Shown: positions 32,404 through 40,195 of the stretch, piece after piece
Numbering within the stretch: position 1 is the stretch's first letter
How the letters are laid out: each line of letters starts with the position of its first letter
Source of the DNA: CAG-103 sp963627135
Lineage (GTDB): Bacteria > Bacillota > Clostridia > Oscillospirales > Oscillospiraceae
NCBI GenBank assembly: GCA_963627135.1
Contig: CAVFZY010000023.1
Span: 1 to 64,000 of the forward strand
Direction: 5' to 3'
DNA length: 64,000 bases
Translations under genes and position numbers: made by a program
Notes under the pieces: generated by a model
What the model was told of the DNA's origin: nothing
Seen by the model: only the letters and a program-made list of their open reading frames with translations
Database searches by the model: none

Positions 32404-33077
32404 GTGCTGACCGGATAGACGGCCACCTGCCTGTTGGCGTCGGCCACGGCAAGGAATACCTCGCGCGCGCTGGAATACCCCTGCTGGCGTAGCTGCTTGA
32501 GCAGCCATGTCTCGTCCACGCCCATGCGGTGCAGGTTCTCGCCAAGGACGCGGCCGTCCATGACGAGCTCGGTGAAGATCTGCTCCTTCTCCGGGGCGAT
32601 GCCCATGTCCTCCGGTGTGGCCGGGCGGCGGGCCGCCACGGGCAGGATGGTCAGGCGGCCGTCGGGCTCATAGACCGCCGTCCGGATGGCACCGAGGTCG
32701 AAAAAGCCCTGCTGGCGGCACTGGATAAGAAATTCGCTCAGGTCAAGGCGGGCCTTTTTCATGTTGCGGCGGTAAAGCTTGCCGTTGTCAAAAACGATCG
32801 ACGGCGAGCCGCTGATATATTTGCGCAGGCGCGGGCACTTGCTCGTCAGCGCCTCGAGCAGCCACACCAGCAGCGCCCAGACCACCATGGCCACGAGCGG
32901 GCGCAGGGGCTTTTCCAGCTCCGTGGCCATCTCGGCGGCAATGGAGCCGATGGTGATGCCGTTGACGTAGTCAAAGACGCTCAGCTCCGAGATCTGGCGG
33001 TGACCCATGAGCTTCGAGAGCAGAAACAGCACCACAAACGCGCCCACGGCCGTGACCGCCACTTGCAGCAGGTCCAT
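32400..33077 (-). CDS. DUF421 (YetF-like) membrane protein
   Basis: 225 residues: three N-terminal membrane helices (about 5-80) followed by the cytoplasmic DUF421/YetF domain (R-R-x-M-x-x-x-R-L-x-x-x-E-F pattern near 100-115). The function is not established; relatives in spore-formers include YetF and SpoVA-linked proteins. ATG 33077 has AAAGGAG eight bases upstream; a GTG at 33086 overlaps it. Confidence 0.88.
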   Translation of the reverse strand: MDLLQVAVTAVGAFVVLFLLSKLMGHRQISELSVFDYVNGITIGSIAAEMATELEKPLRPLVAMVVWALLVWLLEALTSKCPRLRKYISGSPSIVFDNGKLYRRNMKKARLDLSEFLIQCRQQGFFDLGAIRTAVYEPDGRLTILPVAARRPATPEDMGIAPEKEQIFTELVMDGRVLGENLHRMGVDETWLLKQLRQQGYSSAREVFLAVADANRQVAVYPVST

Positions 33078-33139
33078 CCGAACCACTCCTTTCGATATCG
33101 GCTAGTGTGCCCGGGCGGCGGAAATTCATGTACCGGTGC

Positions 33140-33168
33140 TTGACTTTTCGGCCGGAATCTGCTAAAAA
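33140..33168 (+). promoter_or_regulatory. promoter of the DUF2798-like gene
   Basis: TTGACT (33140-33145), 17 bases, TAAAAA (33163-33168). Transcription would start about 120 bases before the gene and run through the hairpin below. Confidence 0.45.
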
Positions 33169-33206
33169 GGAACTTGGCTCGTGTAGCACTGACACAACAG
33201 GAACGC

Positions 33207-33250
33207 AAAGCGTGCAGCATCCGGACACCGGACGCTGTGCGCTTTTTTTG
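33207..33250 (+). terminator. leader terminator / candidate attenuator
   Basis: A long imperfect hairpin (CATCCGG/CCGGACG core, GCAGC/GCTG and AAGCG/CGCTT outer pairs) followed by seven T, placed between the promoter and the start codon of the next gene rather than after a gene. Confidence 0.5.
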
Positions 33251-33297
33251 TTTGCCCGGCGCAAAGCAGCCGCGTATCAAAAAAGGAGGTCTGTACG

Positions 33298-33819
33298 ATG
33301 CCGCAGACAAAAACACAGGGTGCGGTCTTCGGACTGCTGATGTCGTATTTCATGGCACTGGGGATGGAGGTCGCAAACATCGCACACAAGTTCGGCGCGA
33401 TGTCCAACGCGGTGTTCCTGCCCGCGCTGAAGGAGACTGCGTTCATGGGCGCGATCGTCTTTGTCGTCTCCACGCTCTATGGCAGCCGCGCGGGGCAGCA
33501 CATCGCGCACAAATTCGTTCAGCCGGGGCGCGACAATCCGCTACTCGTGACGCTGGCCGTATCCGGCTGCACAGTCATGGTCATGTGCCCGTCGATGAGC
33601 CTGATCGCGACGGCGCTGTTCACGGGCATCGACGCGGAGTTTTTCGCGCGCTTTCTCGCGACCCTCTACCGCAACCTGCCGTGGGCGCTGCTGTGGCAGA
33701 TCTTTGCCGCGGGGCCGGCCACGCGCGGCGTGTTCCGCGCGATCTTTCACAAGCAGCTCGTGGAAAGCGACCGCAAAGCCTTTTCTTCCGGCACGGAATG
33801 TGATAAGATGGATGTTTGA
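33298..33819 (+). CDS. DUF2798-like membrane protein
   Basis: 173 residues with four hydrophobic segments (about 8-30, 42-60, 82-104, 125-145) and a short charged C-terminus, resembling the DUF2798 group of small membrane proteins. AAGGAGG precedes the ATG. No function is known. The 5' leader has a terminator-like hairpin. It ends 18 bases before the GreA-like gene. Confidence 0.7.
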   Translation: MPQTKTQGAVFGLLMSYFMALGMEVANIAHKFGAMSNAVFLPALKETAFMGAIVFVVSTLYGSRAGQHIAHKFVQPGRDNPLLVTLAVSGCTVMVMCPSMSLIATALFTGIDAEFFARFLATLYRNLPWALLWQIFAAGPATRGVFRAIFHKQLVESDRKAFSSGTECDKMDV

Positions 33820-33837
33820 GAAATCGAGGTGTTTTTC

Positions 33838-34341
33838 ATGTATGACGAACTGACGGAAGTCGACATTCAGAAGATGAAAGACGAGATCGACTACCGCACG
33901 CTTCAGCTGCGCCCGAAGCTGATCGAGGAGGTCAAAGTGGCGCGCGGCTTCGGCGACCTGAGCGAGAACTTCGAGTACAAGGCCGCCAAGCGCGAGAAAA
34001 ACCGCAACGACAGCCGCATCCGCTATCTGCAGCGGATGGTGGACACGGCGAAGGTCATCTCCGACCACTCGTCCTTTGATGTGGTGGGTCTGTTTGACAA
34101 GGTGGTCATCTATATCCCGGACGACGACGAGGAGCAGACGATCCGCCTCGTGACGACACTGCGGCAAAACGCACTCGAGGGCCTCATCAGCAAGGAGTCC
34201 CCCGTCGGTAAGGCCGTCATGGGCCACCGCGCGGGCGAGACCGTGCACGTGCAGGTCAACGAAACCGTCGGCTACGACATCGTCATCCGCTCCGTAGAAA
34301 AGGGGCAGGACGACGACTCGCTGCCCATCAGCGCGTACTGA
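33838..34341 (+). CDS. greA: GreA/GreB-family transcription elongation factor
   Basis: 167 residues: an N-terminal coiled coil with the tip motif G-F-G-D-L-S-E-N-F-E-Y-K (about 40-51), whose acidic residues reach the RNA polymerase active site, and a C-terminal FKBP-like domain. It rescues backtracked polymerase. ATG 33838 has GAGGT eight bases upstream. The C-terminal part differs from classic GreA (V-G-K-A-V-M-G-H-R-A-G-E is kept), so a Gre paralogue is possible. Confidence 0.85.
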   Translation: MYDELTEVDIQKMKDEIDYRTLQLRPKLIEEVKVARGFGDLSENFEYKAAKREKNRNDSRIRYLQRMVDTAKVISDHSSFDVVGLFDKVVIYIPDDDEEQTIRLVTTLRQNALEGLISKESPVGKAVMGHRAGETVHVQVNETVGYDIVIRSVEKGQDDDSLPISAY

Positions 34342-34355
34342 GCGCGGTGCCATGC

Positions 34356-34390
34356 AAAAACCGGCTGCGAGGCCCCGCAGCCGGTTTTTT
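34356..34390 (+). terminator. intrinsic terminator after greA
   Basis: A 14-base stem (34356-34369 with 34376-34389) and a six-T run. Confidence 0.88.
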
Positions 34391-34532
34391 CTGCCCGCTC
34401 ACAGCAGATATTCATAGAGGCCGTAGTCCGTCCAGCCGGTGTCGGCATAAAACATCCGCACCGTGCCGCAGCGCCGCCGTCAACCGCGCGCGTGTAAACC
34501 GCCGCAGATGCTGTGAAAAACGACGGAGCTGC
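34391..34532. other. gap between greA terminator and birA
   Basis: No gene is supported. A short leftward frame ending M-F-Y-A-D-T-G-W-T-D-Y-G-L-Y-E-Y-L-L-stop (34402-34458) is closed upstream by a stop and may be the tail of a lost gene. Confidence 0.3.
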
Positions 34533-35519
34533 TCAGTCCAGATAGCCGAACAGGCCGCGCACGGACACGTCACCGCCGGTGACGATCTCGCGCGTGCCGT
34601 CCGGCCAGCGGACGACAAGCGCAAAGTCATCGTCCACCGCCTCGGCAAAGCCGGTGCGGACATCCCCGCCGCGCACGACGCGCACCGGCCGCCCGACCGT
34701 GACGCAGCGCGCACGGTAATCGTCCAGATACGCGCGCGGGTCGTGCTGCCAGTCGAGATACATCCGGTCGAGCGCACGCACCATTTCGGCCGCCAGCTGC
34801 GCGCGGGAGATCTCCTGCCCGGTCTCGGACCGGACGGAGCCCGCGATGGCGCGCAGCTCCGGCGGGAAATCCTCCGGCCGCTGGCGGACGTTCACGCCGA
34901 TGCCGGCCACGATGGAATCGACCGTGCCGGTCTCGGCCTCGACGGTCAGCTCCGTGAGGATGCCGCAGAGCTTTTTCGTGCCGAGGACGAGGTCGTTCGT
35001 CCACTTGATGCCCGGCTGCACGCCATACGCCTCGAGCGCGCGGCAGACGGCCACCGCGACGTGCGCCGTCATGGTCATGGCCGCCGTGGGCACGCAGTTC
35101 GGCCGCAGGAGCATGGACAGGTAGACCCCCTGTCCCGCGTCCGAACGGAACGGCCGCCCGGCCCGGCCGCGTCCGGCCGTCTGCCGGTCGGCAATGGCGC
35201 ACAGGCCGTCCGGCGCGCCGCGCATGGCCTCGGCCTTCAGGTAGCTGTTCGTGGAGTCAATCTGCGCGAAGCACCGCACCGCCGCCCGCCGCGCCTCCGG
35301 CAGGTAGGACAGCACGTCCCCGGCCGTGAGCGTGTCCGGCCGCGCACGCAGGCAGTAGCCCCGGTTCGTGACCGCGTCGATGTCATAGCCGTCGGCGCGC
35401 AGCACACGCACCGCCTGACTGACCGCCGCACGCGACACGCCCAGCTTTTCACGCATCTCCTCTCCGGAGAGATACCCCTCCGCCTCCGTGAGCAGGAGCA
35501 AAACATCGTCCCGCAGCAT
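34533..35519 (-). CDS. birA: biotin operon repressor / biotin-protein ligase
   Basis: 328 residues in the bifunctional BirA layout: N-terminal winged helix (about 1-60), central ligase domain with G-R-G-R-A-G-R (biotinyl-AMP loop, near 115) and K-W-T-N-D, and a C-terminal SH3-like domain. It joins biotin to carboxylase carrier proteins and, as biotinyl-AMP complex, represses biotin genes. The DNA-binding domain and the two BirA boxes toward bioY indicate that it controls bioY, and probably itself. Confidence 0.95.
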   Translation of the reverse strand: MLRDDVLLLLTEAEGYLSGEEMREKLGVSRAAVSQAVRVLRADGYDIDAVTNRGYCLRARPDTLTAGDVLSYLPEARRAAVRCFAQIDSTNSYLKAEAMRGAPDGLCAIADRQTAGRGRAGRPFRSDAGQGVYLSMLLRPNCVPTAAMTMTAHVAVAVCRALEAYGVQPGIKWTNDLVLGTKKLCGILTELTVEAETGTVDSIVAGIGVNVRQRPEDFPPELRAIAGSVRSETGQEISRAQLAAEMVRALDRMYLDWQHDPRAYLDDYRARCVTVGRPVRVVRGGDVRTGFAEAVDDDFALVVRWPDGTREIVTGGDVSVRGLFGYLD

Positions 35520-35572
35520 GAGATCACGCTCCTTTTGATATCTTCTGACAGCAGTTTAGCCGATGGTGCCGG

Positions 35573-35607
35573 AATTGTAAAGCATTTTTCAAAAACAGTT
35601 GACAATT
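35573..35607. promoter_or_regulatory. BirA operator 1
   Basis: AATTGTAAAG (35573-35582), 15 bases, GTTGACAATT (35598-35607): the BirA two-arm form with N15 spacing. The right arm contains the TTGACA -35 box of bioY. Confidence 0.75.
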
Positions 35608-35627
35608 TATCGTGTGTGTGCTATCGT
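35599..35627 (+). promoter_or_regulatory. promoter of bioY
   Basis: TTGACA (35599-35604), 17 bases, TATCGT (35622-35627). Confidence 0.65.
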
Positions 35628-35629
35628 CC

Positions 35630-35664
35630 GATTGTTAAGCCGTTTTGCGTTTTACTTTACAATC
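35630..35664. promoter_or_regulatory. BirA operator 2
   Basis: GATTGTTAAG (35630-35639), 15 bases, CTTTACAATC (35655-35664); nine of ten arm bases are complementary. It covers the transcription start and ends just before the bioY ribosome binding site. Confidence 0.8.
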
Positions 35665-35676
35665 GGAGGAAACCTC

Positions 35677-36210
35677 ATGAAATTTTCGACCAGAGACCTG
35701 TGCTTTTGCGCGATCGGCGCGGCGCTCATCGCCGTGTGCGCGTGGATCAGCATCCCGGCGGCCGTGCCGTTCACGATGCAGACGTTTGCAATCTTCACGG
35801 TCGCGGGACTGCTCGGCGGAAGGCGCGGCACGGTGAGCGTGCTGGTGTATCTGCTGCTGGGCGCCGTGGGCGCGCCGGTATTTGCGGGCTTTCGCGGCGG
35901 GTTTGCGTCCCTGCTCGGCGCGACGGGCGGCTACCTCGTCGGCTTCGTGCCGCTGACGCTCATCATCACCTTCGTGCAGGCGCACTGGGGGCAGGGCCAG
36001 TGGGTGTTCGTGCTCTCGGCGGTCGTGGGGCTGCTCGTGTGCTATGCGTTCGGCACGGCGTGGTTTCTCATCGTCTACACCCGCACAGGCGCCATCACAC
36101 TCGGCGCGGTGCTGGCCAAGTGCGTGCTGCCGTTTCTGCTGCCGGACGCGGTCAAGCTCGCGCTCGCGGCGCTGCTGCGCGTGCGGCTGTACCGGCGCAT
36201 CCCCGCGTAA
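35677..36210 (+). CDS. bioY: biotin ECF transporter S component BioY
   Basis: 177 residues and six membrane helices with the BioY patterns (P-F-T-M-Q-T near 32-37; L-L-G-A-V-G-A-P-V-F-A-G-F near 62-74; G-G-Y-L-V-G-F near 86-92). It binds biotin at the membrane and needs an EcfA/T module; the one at 14.5-17 kb could serve it. GGAGG precedes ATG 35677. No biotin synthesis genes are nearby, so the cell may rely on uptake. Confidence 0.95.
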   Translation: MKFSTRDLCFCAIGAALIAVCAWISIPAAVPFTMQTFAIFTVAGLLGGRRGTVSVLVYLLLGAVGAPVFAGFRGGFASLLGATGGYLVGFVPLTLIITFVQAHWGQGQWVFVLSAVVGLLVCYAFGTAWFLIVYTRTGAITLGAVLAKCVLPFLLPDAVKLALAALLRVRLYRRIPA

Positions 36211-36235
36211 CGAAATACCCGTAAACGACATGAAA

Positions 36236-36263
36236 GAGCCCATGGCGTTTCCGCCATGGGCTT
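36236..36263 (+). terminator. terminator after bioY
   Basis: An 11-base stem (36237-36247 with 36252-36262) followed by a short T-run. Confidence 0.7.
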
Positions 36264-36338
36264 TGATAGAGAAAAAAAGAAAAAGGATTTGAGGGGGAGA
36301 AAAAGAAAGGAGTTGGAGAGCAATGAGAGAGGATAAAC

Positions 36339-37532
36339 TCAGATCACTTTTTCTTCTGCCAGCTTGGCGAGGTCCGCGTCGGTCAGGCCGAGCAGGTCCT
36401 CATAGATTGCCTTGTTGTCCTGGCCGAGGTCAGGCGCGCACTTGGTAATCTCCGGCTTGGTGTCCATGAGCTTGACCGGGTTGCCGGGCACGATCATGTC
36501 GCCGATGACGGGGTGCTGCAGGTGCACGAACATCTCGCGGGCATTGGCGATGTGGTCGTCGTTGACGACGTCGGCGAGCATATTGATCGGAGCCACCGGG
36601 ACGCCGGCCGCATCGATGATATCCACACATTCTTTGATCGTGTGCTCCTTGCTCCACTTTTCGATCTCGGGCTTGAGCGCATCGTGGTTATCGCAGCGGT
36701 GGATATTGGTGTCGAAGCGCGGATCCTCGAGCAGGTCGGGGCGATCGATTGCCTTGGTGCACAGGAGGGTAAAGAGTTTGTCGTTGCCGCAGCCGATGAC
36801 GAAGCGGCCGTCGCTGGCCTGGAAGGAGTCATACGGGAAGGCGGAAGCGTAGCGGTTGCCGATCAGCTCCGGCTGCTTGCCGGCGGCGAAGAAGCGCTGC
36901 CAGCCGACCTCAAGACTGGAAACGACGGAGTCGACGAGCGCGACATCCACACGCTGGCCGCGGCCGGTGATGGTGCGGGCATTGAGCGCCATAAGGATGC
37001 CGATGGTGAGGTTCATGCCGCCGAGCACGTCGCCCATGGCATTGCCTACACGCAGCGGCTGGCCGCCGGCCTCGCCGGTGATGCTCATCAGGCCGGACGT
37101 GGCCTGAGCGATGATGTCGTAGCCGGGTCTCTGGTGCTTCGGGCCGTAGCAACCAAAGCCGGAGACAGCCGCGTAGATGATCTGGTCGTTGACCTCCTTG
37201 AGCACGTCATAGCCGACACCCAGCTTGTCCATGACACCGGGGCGGTAGTTCTCGACGACAACGTCGGCCTTCTTGACCAGCTCGAGGAAGAGCTTCTTGC
37301 CCTCCTCGGACTTCAGGTTCAGCGTCACGCCTTTCTTGCCGCGGTTGACATAGGCGTAGTACATGCTGTAGTCGTTTTTCTTCGGACCCATGCCGCGGGT
37401 ATCGTCGCCGCGGCCGGGCATCTCGATCTTGATGACGTTGGCGCCGTAGTCGGCCAGCATCATCGTGCAGTACGGGCCGGCAAGCACACGCGTCAAGTCC
37501 AGAACGGTAATATTACTCAGTGCTTTTTCCAT
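36339..37532 (-). CDS. CaiB/BaiF family III CoA-transferase
   Basis: 397 residues with the family III fold: V-L-D-L-T-R-V-L-A-G-P-Y near the start, V-E-N-Y-R-P-G-V, and the catalytic aspartate in N-A-M-G-D-V-L-G-G (about residue 166). It moves CoA between an acyl-CoA and a carboxylate. Third gene of a leftward operon after an HMG-CoA-lyase-like enzyme and a carboxylate carrier, so it probably activates the imported acid for cleavage by the lyase. AAAGGAG precedes the start; an earlier in-frame start overlaps it. Confidence 0.9.
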   Translation of the reverse strand: MEKALSNITVLDLTRVLAGPYCTMMLADYGANVIKIEMPGRGDDTRGMGPKKNDYSMYYAYVNRGKKGVTLNLKSEEGKKLFLELVKKADVVVENYRPGVMDKLGVGYDVLKEVNDQIIYAAVSGFGCYGPKHQRPGYDIIAQATSGLMSITGEAGGQPLRVGNAMGDVLGGMNLTIGILMALNARTITGRGQRVDVALVDSVVSSLEVGWQRFFAAGKQPELIGNRYASAFPYDSFQASDGRFVIGCGNDKLFTLLCTKAIDRPDLLEDPRFDTNIHRCDNHDALKPEIEKWSKEHTIKECVDIIDAAGVPVAPINMLADVVNDDHIANAREMFVHLQHPVIGDMIVPGNPVKLMDTKPEITKCAPDLGQDNKAIYEDLLGLTDADLAKLAEEKVI

Positions 37533-37577
37533 GAGAAAATCTCCTTTACTCAAATATCAGTAGATTATAAGTTGGTA

Positions 37578-38873
37578 TCAGCCGTGCAGCAGGTTTGCCA
37601 GCGGGACGTAGATGGTTGCGCAGAGCACCGTGAGAATGACGATCGCCAGACCTGCGTAGATAAACAGCTGGACAAACGTCTTGTTCTCGTCTTCCTTGGT
37701 GCGGCCGGGCAGTGCAGTCGCCAGTGCGGCCATGGCCAGCGCGCCGCCGGTGGACAGCGGGGAGATGCCGGCCAGAGAACCGCCGGCGCCGACAGCCGCC
37801 ATCAGCGCGACCGGGTTCACACCGCCGACCTGGGCAGCGATATCCGCGCACATCGGCATCATCGTCGGGTACACCACGCCGAGCGCGGAGCTGACAAGGC
37901 TCAGCAGCGCTGCGGAAAGACCCATGAACGGCGTTGCCGTGCCCTTGGTCATGATCTTGGCGAGAGCATCGCTCAAAAGGTCAATGCCGCCCATCTTGTT
38001 GACGATATCCAGCAGAGCGCCGACCGCGAGGACCATCACGATGGTGCCCCAGGGGAGCGCTTTGATCGCCTTGCCGTCATCGGCAATGCCGAACAGGAAC
38101 AGCAGGCCGGCCACACCGAAGGCCGCGAGACCGATGTTGACGTCGGCAAAGATCAACAGCGCGAGCATGAGTACGATGCTCAGCAGGGCAATGATCTGCT
38201 TGGCATTGAATTTCTCCAGTGTGCCGCGCTCGATCGGGTTGAGGGGCGTTTTGACCTTGTGGCCCTTGAAAATGAACCAGAACACGATCGAAGCAACGAT
38301 TGTCACGATCGTCTGGCAGACAAGAACTGTGGGCATAACATTGGTAATGTTGGCTTCTGCGGCCGCATTGGTGATAATGGCAGCCTCCGGGGTGATTGGC
38401 GTCATGCGACCGGCCATCAGTCCCTGTTCACCGATGAGGACGAGCATCAGGGGATTGAAGCCGACTTCCACGGCGATGACAGCTGCGAGCGCGGGGATGA
38501 TGGCCAGCGCGGGGATGATGGCCAGCGCGGGGATGGCACCGGGGCCAACGCCGGCAACGATGAAGCCGGCAATGTAGACCATGATGGGCAGAACCCACAT
38601 CTTGTTTCCGGCCAAAGCAATGATCTTTCTGGCCAGCAGATCCAGTGCGCCGGTCTGCGTAATGGCCGCAAACAGCAGCGTGATGCCGACCAGCGTTGTG
38701 AACATGGACGTGCTGATGCCGCCGATCAGATCCTTGTCGGTCAGGCCGAAGATACGGACCATGATTACGCCGACGGTGAGTGCCACGACACCGACGTTGA
38801 CCTTGCGGAAGAAAGCCAGCAGGATCACAACGATGAACAGCACCAACGAAATAATGTCAAATGCGGTTTCCAT
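37578..38873 (-). CDS. MatC/SLC13-like dicarboxylate carrier
   Basis: 431 residues, about 11-12 membrane helices in two inverted halves, resembling the MatC (malonate) and C4-dicarboxylate carrier group; conserved G-x-x-P-I-T-P-E-A-A-I and G-I-S-P-L-S-T-G-G-A-L near the two re-entrant loops. Residues about 113-129 hold a tandem copy (I-P-A-L-A-I repeated) that comes from an 18-base duplication. It is the middle gene of the lyase operon and so is the likely importer of the acid used by it. Confidence 0.85.
   Translation of the reverse strand: METAFDIISLVLFIVVILLAFFRKVNVGVVALTVGVIMVRIFGLTDKDLIGGISTSMFTTLVGITLLFAAITQTGALDLLARKIIALAGNKMWVLPIMVYIAGFIVAGVGPGAIPALAIIPALAIIPALAAVIAVEVGFNPLMLVLIGEQGLMAGRMTPITPEAAIITNAAAEANITNVMPTVLVCQTIVTIVASIVFWFIFKGHKVKTPLNPIERGTLEKFNAKQIIALLSIVLMLALLIFADVNIGLAAFGVAGLLFLFGIADDGKAIKALPWGTIVMVLAVGALLDIVNKMGGIDLLSDALAKIMTKGTATPFMGLSAALLSLVSSALGVVYPTMMPMCADIAAQVGGVNPVALMAAVGAGGSLAGISPLSTGGALAMAALATALPGRTKEDENKTFVQLFIYAGLAIVILTVLCATIYVPLANLLHG
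38489..38536. repeat. 18-base in-frame tandem repeat within the carrier gene
   Basis: Two complete copies (38489-38506 and 38507-38524) and 11 bases of a third. Each copy encodes six residues of a membrane helix. Confidence 0.95.
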
Positions 38874-38926
38874 AAATATTTCCCTCTCTGTTTTCTTTCA
38901 AATTTGTTCGCGGATGACAATGCGTC

Positions 38927-39829
38927 TCAGCAGCAGGGCGGAGTCTTGGTGTTAATATTCTGCTGGTGGCCGCTGTAAATGCCGTCGACAAAGCTCTTCT
39001 GGTACTTGGCAACGGCCAGGAGCTTTTCAAAGTCAATTCCGGTGTCATAGCCCATGCGCTGGAGCATGTAGACAAGGTCCTCCGTGGCAGTGTTGCCGGA
39101 AGCGCCCGGTGCGAACGGGCAGCCGCCGAGGCCGCCGAGCGTGGACTGCACCGTGGTGATACCGCACTCGATGGCGGCAAGCGTGTTGGCCAGGCCCATG
39201 CCACGGGTGTCGTGGATATGGATCTGGAACTCGCAGTCGGGCATGGTCTCGACCATGTCCTGGATCGTCTCGCGCACCTGATGCGGATCGGCGATGCCGA
39301 TCGTGTCGGCCAGGCAGATAGAGCGGATGCCCATATCATAAATACGCTTTGCGAAATCGACCACCTTCTGGATCGGCGGAATGCCCTCGAACGGGCAGCC
39401 GAACGATGTCGCGAGCGCGACGCAGATGTTCATCTGCGGGTAGGTGTCCATGATCTTCTGGAGCTCGGCGAGGGACTCCTCATGCGTTCTGCGGATGTTG
39501 GCCTTGTTGTGGCTCTCGCTGACCGATACCACGTAGGATACATTGCGGATGCCGGCGTTAAAGGCGTTTTCCACACCGCGGAAGTTCGGCACGAGCGCGT
39601 AGAGCACTGCGTCCGGATGCTTGGTCAGGCACGCCTTGGCCACATCTGCTGCATCCGCCATCTGCGGGATCGCCTTGGGGCTGACGAAGGAAGTGACCTC
39701 CATATACTTCACGCCGGCATCAAACATCCGGTCAATCAGATCGATCTTCTGATCGAACGTCAACATTTGCTTGAGATTCTGCCAGCCGTCGCGCGGTCCG
39801 CATTCCATCACGTTGATCTTTTTTGCCAT
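38927..39829 (-). CDS. hydroxymethylglutaryl-CoA lyase-like enzyme
   Basis: 300 residues of the HMG-CoA lyase / DRE-TIM family: G-P-R-D-G-W-Q-N near the start (catalytic R/D), H-I-H-D-T-R-G-M-G, and the lyase signature G-L-G-G-C-P-F-A-P-G-A-S-G-N-T-A-T-E-D with the active cysteine. Family reactions cleave HMG-CoA to acetyl-CoA and acetoacetate; citramalyl-CoA-type or other 3-hydroxy-acyl-CoA substrates are possible. First gene of the operon, controlled by the LacI-family regulator encoded divergently. The C-terminal P-P-C-C is reminiscent of the CoA-lyase tail. Confidence 0.9.
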   Translation of the reverse strand: MAKKINVMECGPRDGWQNLKQMLTFDQKIDLIDRMFDAGVKYMEVTSFVSPKAIPQMADAADVAKACLTKHPDAVLYALVPNFRGVENAFNAGIRNVSYVVSVSESHNKANIRRTHEESLAELQKIMDTYPQMNICVALATSFGCPFEGIPPIQKVVDFAKRIYDMGIRSICLADTIGIADPHQVRETIQDMVETMPDCEFQIHIHDTRGMGLANTLAAIECGITTVQSTLGGLGGCPFAPGASGNTATEDLVYMLQRMGYDTGIDFEKLLAVAKYQKSFVDGIYSGHQQNINTKTPPCC

Positions 39830-39951
39830 GATTCAGATTCCTCCTTGCTTTCCACATTGTTTTTTCTGTTCTGTTGTTCTGTCCGCTCTGGTTTCGCTTA
39901 AAAGATTGTTGCTTAACAAAAAGGAACATTCTTTTGTCGAGGTTCAAGTCT

Positions 39952-39979
39952 ATTTTACATTTCTTCGTTATCTTGTCAA
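39952..39979 (-). promoter_or_regulatory. promoter of the lyase operon
   Basis: Minus-strand TTGACA (39974-39979), 16 bases, TAAAAT (39952-39957); the leader to the ATG is about 120 bases. Confidence 0.65.
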
Positions 39980-40101
39980 TTGGCAAAAAAATTATCATCG
40001 CTTTTTCTATTTTTTTGTTGGTTTTTTGTTGCGTTCTGACATAGTTTTGCTTAACTTATTTTAATTAAAGCAAAGTTAATCAAATTTATTTTAAGCAGGT
40101 A

Positions 40102-40130
40102 TTGCAGTTTTCAGCAGTCAAGCGTATAAT
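40102..40130 (+). promoter_or_regulatory. promoter of the lacI-family gene
   Basis: TTGCAG (40102-40107), 17 bases, TATAAT (40125-40130), with a GTTAAGC half-site touching the -10 box, as for autorepression. Confidence 0.7.
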
Positions 40131-40195
40131 GTTAAGCGAATCTGGCTCTCATTCCGGTACCCCATGATCAACTGATAAAAAGGACGTTTTATTCC

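Larger units (their letters stand above)
39896..40137. promoter_or_regulatory. five GCTTAA(C)/(G)TTAAGC half-sites, likely LacI-family operators
   Basis: GCTTAA at 39896, GCTTAAC at 39911 and 40049, TTAAGC at 40091 and GTTAAGC at 40131. The outer sites sit just downstream of the leftward and rightward promoters. The 367-base intergenic region holds no gene. Confidence 0.55.

Noticed and set aside
36263..36338. Rightward gene start at ATG 36323 after GGAG
   Set aside because: The frame runs antisense through the CoA-transferase gene with non-protein-like content.
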